From Hypsibius dujardini (taxonomy: Eukaryota; Tardigrada; Eutardigrada; Parachela; Hypsibiidae), in the NCBI GenBank assembly GCA_001579985.1, contig LRSR01000784.1, forward strand, positions 1 through 37,613: a DNA stretch of 37,613 bases. The letters are read 5' to 3'. The notes beneath the pieces are model-generated. The model was not told the DNA's origin, did not search any database, and saw only the letters and a program-made list of their open reading frames with translations. Numbering within the stretch: the stretch's first letter is position 1; the number at the start of each line of letters is the position of its first letter. This document shows positions 1-9,535 of the stretch, one piece after another. The position numbers were made by a program, and so were the translations under genes.

Positions 1-987
1 GTACAGAGAAGATCGTTTAGAGGCTGAATGAAAATGTCGTCAAATGGACGCAGCCTGAATACAAATTCAGCCACTAAATGAACTTCGCTGTACGCTTATT
101 AGCAGGTCCCACCGCACATCGGGTAAAGCTCTTTTAGAAGCAAAACTTATACGCCTTTAGATGTAAAACGTTCTTCAGGCTGCTTCCGTTAACCCTCTGG
201 TAACCAGGTGTTTTGGGTATACGGATAGAACCGGGTTTAGCAAAACTTTGCTAGATTAGGGAAAGTGCTGAATGATTCCTTGCAAATCCTAACGGAATCG
301 TTTGGAAAATTCCCCACAACCATCAAATGTAACCGTTTCAGTGGTAGTGGGAACCGTGGCGCCGCTGACGAAGAATGGACTAAAAACAGTCAAACGAGTG
401 ACTACACAGTCACGAAATGTCAGTTACACGTCATTCGTAGTGGTTACAACCAGTGGTAGCACAGCGAATCATTAGGCAGAGTTCTAACCTTTTCCTAATG
501 GTTAATAATTTTTAACTCCGCTTGTATTCACTCGAATATTGCAATAGCAGTTTTACTAGATGCCCTAAGGACCAATCTCAAGTCCCTTATTTTTTCGATA
601 CTGAGAAAAAAAATGTCGACACGTGGGACTGGATGTTGTTCGGGCGGTCCAAGTGTTAGCAAGGTGGTGCTAAGTAGGTTCCTACCCCTTTGAAAAGTTT
701 TTTTGAAAATTTGTTTTTTGAACCTAGATAAATATGTGGTAAAAAGATCAAAGCAAAAAACCGCGAACGAAAAGACCCAGAACTCGTGCTGAAAATCGAA
801 TGTGACCGTCAAATCTAGCAAGTGTATGCTGACTGCTTCTCAGAGGGTTAAACACCATTGCTAGGTCTTCGAATCATTAGTTTTAATGTTTTAGCATGAA
901 ATTAAGCTGTGTTTCATCGCAGAACTGCATATGTTTTGAGGTTCATGGAGCATTTTTCTGGTACGGTGAATTAATCGGTGGAATCTG
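1..987. other. Intergenic, no gene recognised
   Basis: Several short open frames occur on both strands here, none with a recognisable domain, signal peptide or splice-supported continuation. The short string AACCCTCTGGTAACCAGGTG near 191-210 recurs with one change near 13805-13824, so part of this stretch may be an old dispersed repeat. Nothing else can be supported. Confidence 0.5.
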
Positions 988-1482
988 ACAAGGGAATTGC
1001 ACCACTCTTGAAAGTGAAATCTTGCACATCCGTTAATTTAGTAGTGTGTGTCCACATTATATGATGCTGTTTCCATCAAGAAAAAAAAATAAACGTGTGG
1101 AAACACTTTTCTAAAAATAAAAACGTATTACATGGTGGTACATAGATGGCGCTGTCAATGTTACCGTATACCGCGTCAGTTGATTGCTACATTGATTGCT
1201 GCGTGTGTCGGTGTTACAACTAGCTGTATAGTCCTTGCCAACGACAGAAACAAACCAGCAATGACTGTAGCCAAATAAATCAATCAACTGACACGGCATA
1301 CGGTAACATAAACAGCGCCATCTATGTACCACCACGTAGAACATTTTATTTTTAGAAAACTGTTTCCGCAGGTTTTTATTTATTTGTTTCGATAGAAATA
1401 GCATCACCATAATGTGGACACACACTAAAAAAATTAATGGATGTGCATGATTTCACCGTCGAGAGTGGTGGAGTTCCCTTGT
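988..1482. mobile_element. Foldback element with long imperfect inverted repeats (about 495 bp)
   Basis: The left half (from ACAAGGGAATTGCACCACTC at 988) is matched in reverse complement by the right half (ending near 1482). The arms are about 220-240 bp each, interrupted by small indels, around a short central spacer near 1190-1260. Matching blocks include ACTTTCAAGAG/TGAAATC-type ends, GTGTGTGTCCACATTAT, GGTGGTACATAGATGGCGC and GTCAGTTGATTG. I saw no clear target-site duplication and no transposase frame, so this is best described as a non-autonomous foldback or MITE-like element. The open frame spanning 1111-1425 on the minus strand is a by-product of the repeat. Confidence 0.75.
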
Positions 1483-1585
1483 GAATAATTATTCAGGCTA
1501 GACGAGAAGATTATAAAGACTTAATAGTTTACAATATCACAAACTATTTCCTGAATCAATGAGTAGATCTGGTGGATGCCGTCAG

Positions 1586-2650
1586 CTATGTCTGAAACCG
1601 GCTGAAAACACGCGTGCCCAGCCGGCGAACCTCTTCTCGCAAATTGTTCAGAGAGAGCAGGAAAATAATGGGATCGGCGGTCGTTTGAATCACCAAAAGT
1701 GCCTCAAACACATCAAATGCATGATCCGGAATGGGGATGTCCGGATTCAGGCTCATCAGAAAATACGTCACCGTACTGGGCAGCCAACTCACAATAGCGC
1801 ACAATGACAGAATAGCCAAAAGCCCGAGACCCGAAGAGTCTGATTTCCTAATGTTTGCCACACCCGGGAGATTATTGGGGTTATTGCGCGAACCGGCTGT
1901 GATCGAGTTTGAAGGTATGTTCGCTGCTTCTTCTGGCAGATGAATCGGTCGCTGATGCTGCGGATGGGTAGGTGTGACCTTTCTTGGCAAGGTTCGTGTT
2001 AACTGAGTGCAATACACCACGGGAAAGACCATCATCTGCACGAACACTGGCAGTAGATAAAAAATCACTTGCCCAATTACGGAATAGGTAAACTGCGCGT
2101 TGCCGTTGGTCTGGCACTGTTGGCCATTCTCCTGGATCGTCAGTCGAAAAAACAGCAGGTCCATAATTACGTATGGCAGCCAGAAGACTAGGGCGAAAGC
2201 CCAGACACCAGTGATGAGACCTCGGGCCAGTCGTTTGGTGTGCCAACTGCGGTAAGACATGGGATGGACGACAGCCCACATCCGGTTGACCGCAATCAGC
2301 GCGTGTTGGTGGAAGACCACACCGCTTTCCCCGAAGGAGACGTATATATAGCAGGTGCAAGCTGCCTCACCGACTGTCCAATTTCCATCGGCTAGAGTGT
2401 GCAAGGCATCCATGATCTCCATGAAGATGATGACAATGTTGGCACATGCCAAGCTGAGGATAAAGAGGTTGAATGGTGTACGCAGTTGGCGGTTGCTGAC
2501 TAACAAGCAGAAAATAAAGACATTGCCTATAAATGAGGCGCAGATGTTTGTGGTTTGGAAGACGCCCAATACCGACCAACTCAGAGTGTAATTGAGAGCT
2601 GTGGCATTGAGAAAGGTCACCTTTGTGTCGTTGCCTGATGCGTTAGACAT
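1586..2650 (-). CDS. Intronless rhodopsin-like (class A) GPCR, clustered family copy 1
   Basis: Intact 354-residue seven-helix receptor in a single exon. The start is the ATG at 2650; a GTG two codons upstream gives no reason to extend. The extracellular N-terminus carries sequons at Asn3, Asn15 and Asn20. Approximate helices: TM1 34-52, TM2 61-83, TM3 98-121, TM4 143-165, TM5 190-213, TM6 274-300, TM7 311-335, then a short helix-8-like tail (NNLREEVRRLG). Cys98/Cys100 and Cys179 can form the TM3-ECL2 disulphide, and Trp150 marks TM4. Unusual motifs: the TM2 Asp is Asn (LACAN), DRY is NRM (122-124) and NPxxY is DPIIF (326-330). The TM6 motif is SWLP. The ligand is unknown; the role as a plasma-membrane receptor is inferred from the family. 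It shares organisation and motifs with 9536-10585 and four relics nearby. A tardigrade-type lineage expansion is my best guess. Confidence 0.9.
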   Translation of the reverse strand: MSNASGNDTKVTFLNATALNYTLSWSVLGVFQTTNICASFIGNVFIFCLLVSNRQLRTPFNLFILSLACANIVIIFMEIMDALHTLADGNWTVGEAACTCYIYVSFGESGVVFHQHALIAVNRMWAVVHPMSYRSWHTKRLARGLITGVWAFALVFWLPYVIMDLLFFRLTIQENGQQCQTNGNAQFTYSVIGQVIFYLLPVFVQMMVFPVVYCTQLTRTLPRKVTPTHPQHQRPIHLPEEAANIPSNSITAGSRNNPNNLPGVANIRKSDSSGLGLLAILSLCAIVSWLPSTVTYFLMSLNPDIPIPDHAFDVFEALLVIQTTADPIIFLLSLNNLREEVRRLGTRVFSRFQT

Positions 2651-4412
2651 GATCACAACTGTTTTCTTTCCTCGCAGTGACGGGATGGGTACAGTGCGTT
2701 GTGAAGAAGATTCAGCCTTTCAACATTTAATATTACACACGTATCGTGCAACAAATTTGCTCGTAAAGAAAGAATCCATTAATACCTAAGAATTAGGGGT
2801 CTTTCGCGTAGTGATACCATTTGTAAAGACCAAGAAGAACCTGTGTACATTTCGGAACTATGTTCGGTCGCATATTAACGCGGAGAGAAGAAAATTTCCT
2901 CAATTTCTGGGCTGTCGCAGCTGTTTTGAAAACGGATATGCGACAGAGAAACATCCTTTTTTCGAGCTGTCTCGTTGGCAACATTCGCGGAATTGCGCCG
3001 TTACCTAAACAGTTAGGCATGATCGGTTCCTTCCGGGATTCAGGGTTAATTATTTACAGAAATAGCTAAATAATCTCAGTTTTTCGGTATTACGTCACAA
3101 GTCCTGAGGCGTGCTATCAATGTGACTGAGATGTAATACTCAAGAACAGGGCGATTGTGTGACGAGGAAACCAGCTGGCGCGCTTCATGTTAATCCTCCA
3201 CTAGAGGTTAATGCACGCACTTGACAGCCACGCCGAGTCGTGACTGTTTCCGTTCCAGCTTTGTGGCACCCTTTAAGCCGTCATAATTTGATCCTCGGCA
3301 GGTGTTGCTCATGTACTACATAGTTTTAGCTATTCCGGTTTCCCGAGTGTTATTACGGACAAGGATAATCAAACTGTTAAAACGAAAACCGATTAAGACT
3401 AACTATTACAAGTCGGACTGCACCCTCGCTGGTTTGATCCGTTAAAGAGCTGCTTTTACAAAACTCAAAAATGACTCGATTCGACTCGACTCGATCGTGT
3501 TCCGATTCATGTCTGCACTTTTTTCTCACATCCATCGCGTCTGTTTGTTTATTTCTTTCGCACCCATTCTTTTTAGTGTCGGCCTTCTTGTGCGTCTTCT
3601 CATCTACCTGTGTAATGACCGAGTCCATCCCTCTGGATTCCTTGGTTAGCGTGTCTTTTTGTTCGCCTCCCTGCAAGTTACCCCCATCTGATCGTTCTTC
3701 CAATCTTCGTCTTCCTTGAGCCATTTGACCTTTTATAAAATGTCTATCACTATTTGACTTTCATTATCCGTTACCTCATCCAACTTCAGTTTTGGCCATT
3801 TTGATTTTAGCTTTTTTTTGTTCCCAAAAATACGTCTTAGGAATGCTGTTTGAACTTCTCAATTCTAAAAAGCGACTTTTTAGTTCACACATAAAACTTT
3901 GTCAAGGTTGATTGAAACGCGAATTTTTTTCCTTCATCGCTTTTAAATTCTTCGTTAAATAGCGTGAGCAACGAAAAAAAAACAGTGTGCGGTGCTGTAG
4001 AGTTTGCGTTCCAATAATGTTTATCCAGACCCAGCTGCCTCGTCTTACTATATGGTAGTTCAGTGTGTAAAACGGTAAACAGTATAACTGGACAATCCGC
4101 ACTTCATTTTGTGTCTTGAATCAATCGATCAATAAAAAATTGAAGGACCTCTTGAAGTTTTTTCATTTTGACGAACGATATTAAGATTAGAAAATCATCT
4201 CGGACCATATCACTCTCTTTCTTATATTTCATTCTTATATTCCCATATCTCTCTCTCTTTCGATTTGCCAATCATGTTATTCGATTCTCGGGGAAATGAC
4301 GATACGTGATTGACTTTTATTTGAGGATATTAGGAAAGAGAAATGACGTGGGAAAGGCATGTTTAGATCCGACTGACATGAGAGTGAGTGAAAGTTTTAA
4401 AATTAGGATCAA
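2651..4412. other. Intergenic between GPCR copies, no gene recognised
   Basis: Short frames on both strands have no domain signature. The interval includes T-rich tracts and a CT-rich stretch near 4200-4262. No RNA gene, TIR pair or splice-supported exon was seen. Confidence 0.45.
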
Positions 4413-5653
4413 TTATCGGCGAACGTGCCTGAAAACTCGAGTTCCCACCAACCGCTGTACAGTTTCTCGTAAGTTCCTCACAGAGAGCAGAAAAATAATG
4501 GGATCAATGGTCGTTTGTATTGCCACAAGTGCCTCAAATACTTCCCACGCATGCTCCGGCACAGGGAGCTTGGGATTAATGCTGAACACGAACAAGGTCA
4601 CATTAACCGGCAGCCAGCTGACCCGCGCGCATACCGACATGACACACAAAAATAGAAAGCCGCAAGAGCGACGGCTTGTCTTTGCGGTGACGGAAGGAAT
4701 GATCAGAATATTTGCACCCTGAGGAATCCTTTGAGACGTCCCCTGTGGTTCAGTTGGTCCGTCTTGGGGGAGATTGGACATCTGAGTAACTTGCTTAGAA
4801 GGTATTACAACCGACCGATGCAAGGCTCTAACTTTTCTGGTGACAAAAACCACCGGCACGACCGATTGCGGGGAGTAGACACAGCATCACTTGGCAGACC
4901 ACGGAATAGACAATCTGTTCTGTGTCGTTCGACTGACACTGTCTGCCGTTCTCTCGAATGGTCTTTCGAAAGAACCGCAAATCAACAATCAGGAACGGTA
5001 GCATGAAGACATGAACGAAGATTCCAGACGCCGATGATAAGAGTCAGGGCCAGTGGTTTGGTATGTCGGTTCCGGTAAGAAATTGGGTGGGTGATGGCCC
5101 ACATTCGGCTGAGGGCGATCACCGCGTGTTGGCCGTAGATGACGCAGCATTCCACCCAGAAGACATGCAGGTAGTAAGTGCAGGTTGTTTCACCGAAAGT
5201 CTCAATTGCACCGGTCAGCGTACGCAGGGCGTAGAGAATGTTAGCAGAGTTATCGATCATGTTAGCACCTGCCAAGCTGATGACGTAGATATTGAAGGAG
5301 GTGCGGAGCTGCCGATTGCTTATAAGCAGCCCGAGAAGGAGTCCGCTTAACAAAAGACTGACGCAGACATTGACCGTTTAAAAAACGCCGATGGCCGACC
5401 AACTGGGAATGTTGTAGGAGCCGGTACCGTTAACAAAGGTCACGGCTGAGCCGGTACCATTGGTAAAGGTCACGGCTGAGCCGGTACCGTTGGCAAAGGT
5501 CACGGTTGAGCCGGTACCGTTAACAAAGGTCACGGCTGAGCCGGTACCATTGGCAAAGGTCATGGCTGAGCCGGTACCGTTAACAAAGGTCACGGCTGAG
5601 CCAATACCGTTGGCAAAGGTCACGGCTGAGCCGTTGTCTGATGTGTTCAACAT
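4413..5653 (-). pseudogene. GPCR relic 2 of the clustered family (nonsense codon plus two frameshifts)
   Basis: Nearly full-length paralogue of 1586-2650. Translation from the ATG at 5653 gives an expanded sequon-rich N-terminus, then SWSAIGVF, then an in-frame TAA at 5378-5380 where the intact paralogues have Gln. Beyond the stop the same frame continues through TM1 to TM4 (SNRQLRTSF, LAGAN, LSRMW, GVW). A one-base insertion near 5020-5024 shifts the frame; TM5 then continues (LPFLIVDLRFF, RENGRQCQ). A second indel near 4856-4866 deletes a few TM5 residues and shifts again into ICL3, TM6 (SWLPVNVTLF) and TM7 (DPIIFLLSVRNLRE). Three independent lesions make it a pseudogene unless the assembly is wrong. 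It still shows the family signatures Asn in TM2, SRM in place of DRY and DP in TM7. Confidence 0.88.
5420..5629 (-). repeat. 30-bp coding minisatellite, seven units, in the GPCR relic N-terminus
   Basis: Seven tandem 30-bp units encode the 10-residue motif S-A-V-T-F-(V/A/T)-N-G-T-G with small variations (one NGI, one AMTF, one TVTF). Six units carry an NGT N-glycosylation sequon. The related intact receptors have only one such unit (VTFLNAT at residues 11-17 of copy 1, VTFSNDT in the 9536-10585 copy), so the array arose by in-frame amplification of an existing N-terminal motif. Every unit length is a multiple of three. Confidence 0.92.
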
Positions 5654-6651
5654 GATCACAGATCTTCCTTCGTGTTAGGCACTTGCTTTTGAATTTTGTT
5701 TGTTCGGTTTGGGCGATAAAATTGCCGGAAGAAAACCGTAATGGAAAACGTGTCTAACCCGTTGTTCTGCCAAGGAAAAGATTCCCCATTACCGAGTATC
5801 ACACGACAATGAAAACTGTCACTTAAATCTACACGAAGGTATGGTTAAAGGTCCGGTTGGATTGAGTCCGCACGAGTAAACGTCACACCTCGGCTGGACG
5901 TGAGGGACGGATGCTATGTAATTGGATCAACCAATTATAACAGCCAATTATATTAGATGAGGAGAATAGAGTTGTGGTTGTTCCGGTGTTGTCAGTTCAC
6001 GTGCGTTAGGTAAGGGTGTGACTAAGAAAATTGCTGCTATTGATATCGAGACATCGGTTACAATTAGGCTTAACTAAAACGTTTGTATGGAAACGTGACA
6101 GTGTACGTATTACGCCGGATGTGTTCGTATCCCCGGTTCTGGCTTTCCGTTCTAGGCCGTCCCCTTTGTCCTTCATTAGTTAAAAAAAGTTTCAGTTTGA
6201 CCTCCTATCGAACGGGCCCCGGATAACCTTAAGGATATGGTCACAATATAAATTGGCACGACCTATCTCTCTCCTCGTTTATGGTCGAAACGAAGGTATA
6301 ACGGATAATCTTGGCTACGCGAACAAACAGAAGACAAGCTGGCAGAGAGGAAGAATGGGCTGGTTAGCTAGAATCGGAAACCTAAAAACTGGAAGCATTC
6401 CTTTATATCGACCGGTCGTTACCCTTTGTAACCACATTCTGCCGTATGTCAAAATTTAGATATTCCCTTTTTAACATTTCTACTAACCTCAAACTCATTT
6501 TAATTTTGACGGTGAGATTAATATGTTTCCCTTCAGCGTAGTTTACACGACGTTGCCGTTCGATGCATCCGATGTTTACAGTCATGTGCATTACTTTCTA
6601 ATGCATGATTAACATGATCGGGAGGCCAGAATGGCTTGTACGGTAACTACA
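5654..6651. other. Intergenic, no gene recognised
   Basis: No domain-bearing frame on either strand. A small AT-rich duplication (CAATTATAACAGCCAATTATA region, about 5929-5950) is visible. Nothing else can be supported. Confidence 0.45.
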
Positions 6652-7020
6652 GTACGAGGTAAAGGCCGCTAACCAGGCCGCTTTTAGAAATCGTAACTTT
6701 ATCAGGCCGGCAGGCCAACAGGTGACGCATAAGTCGTTTTTGCGAAGTCAACCCAGGGAGATGGAACCGAAGTGGTGCCTCTACCGGACTGCTTGCACAC
6801 TTCTCCATTGAGATTCTTCTCTTCCTTTTTTTTGGACTCAAATTCGAACCATGAGGCTTAGGAACGAACTAAAATGGGTCAGAGAATGTTTTCTGAATGT
6901 TTTCAAGCCATCTGTTATGGCATGGCAGCACTGCAGCGCCGGGAAATCAACATTGAAAAAACCGGCCTGGTTAAGTTACGATTTCTAAAAGCGGCCTGGT
7001 AAACGGCCTTTACCTCATAC
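6652..7020. mobile_element. MITE-like element with about 60-bp terminal inverted repeats
   Basis: The left arm (6652-6711, beginning GTACGAGGTAAAGGCCG) matches the reverse complement of the right arm (6961-7020) almost base for base, including the block CCAGGCCGCTTTTAGAAATC. The interior of about 250 bp has no transposase frame. I could not identify a convincing target duplication. Superfamily unknown. Confidence 0.8.
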
Positions 7021-7336
7021 ATTCATTTTCGGCCTGGTACCTGGAGAGCAACATTGTTGAAGTGAAGCCTTCTACGCCTCGTGTTAACTGTGATCAGACC
7101 GATGTCACAGGCAAGCAGGGAGCTGCGATAATCGGTACTACACGACTATATATCGCTTGAGGTGATGGTAGTAGTAATAAATTGTTAGCAGTTTCTTCCA
7201 ACCTTTCGGACGAGGACCCCACCATGAACCATTATTTTCATGCCCTCGGTTACGGTAGTACCACCTGAGCCCACACCAAAGCCATCCATGATTGGCAAAG
7301 CAAATTCGTCGTTTATATAAGGGACGAGTTGCGATC
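7021..7336. other. Intergenic, no gene recognised
   Basis: Spacer between the MITE and the next GPCR relic. No domain, RNA gene or repeat was recognised. Confidence 0.4.
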
Positions 7337-7645
7337 ATATCTAACACCTCCGTGAATGGCACAAATGGTGACCTTTATCAACGACACGGCTAGACAGGAC
7401 GGCCCGAGTTGGCCGGCTATAGGCATCTTCTAAACGGCAAACGTCTGTGTCAGCTTCTTGGGAAACGGCTCTCGTCTTATCGTTCTACTGTGCCATTGCG
7501 AGTTGCGTTCATCCTTCAACATCAACCTCATCAGCTTGGTGTGTGCTAATACTCTCAACAGCGCAGCGGGCATTCTGGATGCCCTGAACACTCTAAATGG
7601 CTCACTCTGGACTACTGGCGAATTTGGCCTGCACATACTATGTCA
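7337..7645 (+). pseudogene. GPCR relic 3 of the clustered family (N-terminus to start of TM3)
   Basis: Plus-strand fragment related to the minus-strand receptors. The expected start codon is ATA (7337-7339, inside ATCATATCTAAC, where copy 1 has ATCATGTCTAAC). A frameshift lies between there and 7368. From 7368 one frame reads VTFINDTARQ, then SWPAIGIF, a TAA at 7431-7433, then TANVCVSFLGNG, an ELRSSFN loop, LVCAN of TM2 and LWTTGEFG before TM3. Similarity stops near 7645. The TAA falls on the same Gln codon that is nonsense in the relic at 4413-5653. TM3 to TM7 are missing, so it cannot encode a receptor. Confidence 0.82.
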
Positions 7646-8635
7646 CAATACTACAAAACCACATGGTAAAATAGGAATTCGGTCTAGACACGACACGATT
7701 GGAGCCAATGTTTAACGCGTAAGTGAAGTCAGTGAACGACTTCTCAACAATTCCTTAAGGGAGCAAAGCAAGGACAGAATTGATGGTGCTGTCTCTTGGC
7801 ATAACTCCCTGGTGTCAAGTACAGAACGTGTTTGAGAATAAAAAATTCACGTCATTAGTTTGTTTGTTTATTCAACTTGAATAAAGTCTTAAAGAAAGAC
7901 CCTTAGATTTGGGTTTTTCTTTTTCTTTGACAACTTTCGTCAATCGATTAGCAAAAATTTCATCCAAATCGGACGACATTTCCGGCAATATTCCGTGTCT
8001 CGACTTGGTCGAACGCGCTTTTGGTCTTTATACTGTACCTCAACTTACTGCTGACTTTTTTTCGGCGACTGGCGATGTTGTAACAATCGTTCATTGGCTC
8101 TTTCCTAACCTACAGTATAATGTTTTTGGAACCATTCTGCTGGAATGCACATTTTACCGCACGATAGGCATGGTTTTTAGAAAGTTATCGGAAAGCGTAC
8201 AAGTTTCTGATGGGCCCGTAAACATTTGATTGCACTTTTCAGTGTGCTCCGTAAAACGAACTGGAAATGAAAAGGAAAGTGTGTTTGACAAGACGCGGAG
8301 TGATATTGATGTTTACGAGCTTACATTCGATGAATTTGCAGTAGCACTTGAAAGGTACGGTACACTTATAATTATAAGTGCTAATTAGACAGCTGATGCA
8401 GACGAGTGGGAAGGGTCACTTCCGGTATGCTTATGCCTTCAAAAAAATAAATTCCTTACTCCCACCCGACAGACCCGGCTTCCGTCTTCCGCACACAAGT
8501 GAATTCAGTTATAATAATGCGGTATACGTTTCCCGCTAGTATACTGTAAAACCGCAGTCCAGTCTCATGTCCGATATCGAGTCTGTTGTCAGACACAGTC
8601 GGCAAAATCATTTCTCGAAGTGAAAGCCTGTCACC
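7646..8635 (+). other. Intergenic, with one weak exon-like stretch
   Basis: A 106-residue open frame at 7909-8229 has no recognised domain. At 8243-8354 there is an exon-like segment bounded by TTTTCAG and AAAG|GTACGG that reads through without stops and ends FDEFAVALER, faintly EF-hand-like. No partner exon was found. A perfect 18-bp palindrome, CACTTATAATTATAAGTG, follows at 8363-8380. Confidence 0.3.
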
Positions 8636-8916
8636 ATGTCGGGTGATAATGTCTCAACCATGACCTTTACCAACGATACGGTTTGACTGGACGACCTGGT
8701 TTCAAGCGACACACGTCTGTGTCAGCTTGTTCTTAAACGGCTTCCTTATCATCCTGCTGTAGAGGGCCTTATCATCTTGCTGTAGAGGGATCGTAAGCTG
8801 CATACACCCTTCAACACCTACCTCATCAGCTTAGGCGTTGCAACTATCCTAAACAGCGAGGCTAACTTTCTGCTTACGCTGTCCGCAATGTCCGGTCCAA
8901 ACTGGACGTTTGGCGG
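8636..8916 (+). pseudogene. GPCR relic 4 of the clustered family (N-terminus to TM2/ECL1)
   Basis: The ATG at 8636 opens MSGDNVSTMTFTNDTV, the family N-terminus with VTFxNxT-type spacing, followed at once by a TGA and loss of the TM1 entry. TM1 reappears in another frame (THVCVSLFLNGFLIILL), interrupted by a direct duplication of about 23 bp (CCTTATCATC(C/T)TGCTGTAGAGGG). Then HTPFNTYLISLGVA of ICL1/TM2 and SGPNWTFGG of ECL1 follow. Nothing homologous remains after about 8916. Multiple stops and frameshifts make this a decayed, truncated copy, on the same strand as the relic at 7337-7645. Confidence 0.78.
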
Positions 8917-9535
8917 TTTTTCCTCGCCTCGTGAGAGAACTGATCACCTTGTCGCCAAATCAGGCTGCAATCATTGCTTTTCGGTCAAACCTCACGATGC
9001 ACCTCTCTAGGCGAGCAGTCGATAATATCTCACACGAAGCGGGGCTTCTTCCTATTCTCGCATGTCATTTGTTGCGTTTTGTACAAGTGTGGATAATGGA
9101 ACTTTTCTTTTGCGTCATATTTTTGGAAATGCGTTTAAAGGACCATACAAGAAGTCTCAAAACTGATACGACACACGACAGCATCAGTGATCAAGAGTCC
9201 CAAAATATTCTAAACTTCGGAAATTCATGAGCGCAATTCTCATCCAGATACTAAAGCGACATGAAGCCCACCTCAGGACCTTGTTTTGGCAGATATCCCG
9301 CACCGATGAGGAATATCCTTCGAGCGAGGGTAAGGTAATTGCACATCTGCAACGCTTCGAATCACTAGCTTAAAATTTGCAGCAACGCTGACAAGAAACG
9401 TGTGACGCACAACTTCGAATCCTATCGGTGCGTCAAGGTCACCTTACCAGCATAAGCTTACACGGACAGTATGAAAAATCACTTTTACAAAACTAAGGTA
9501 GACCAATAAAAAGGTACCTTGCGTGACTAATTACA
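8917..9535. other. Intergenic, no gene recognised
   Basis: An open frame continues to 9230 on the plus strand past the end of GPCR similarity, but its sequence has no receptor helices or other domain. No repeat or RNA gene was recognised. Confidence 0.4.

Noticed and set aside
2651-2656. Start of GPCR copy 1 at the GTG at 2656
   Set aside because: Nuclear animal genes start at ATG; the ATG at 2650 matches the N-terminus of the paralogues, and the relic at 5653 has the same GTGATCATG arrangement.
3377-3724. 115-residue minus-strand gene (Lys/Asp-rich)
   Set aside because: Low-complexity charged sequence; the opposite strand is equally open (Ser/Phe-rich). No homology recognised.
7909-8229. 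106-residue plus-strand gene
   Set aside because: No domain, signal peptide or splice partner was recognised, and the composition is like the surrounding DNA.
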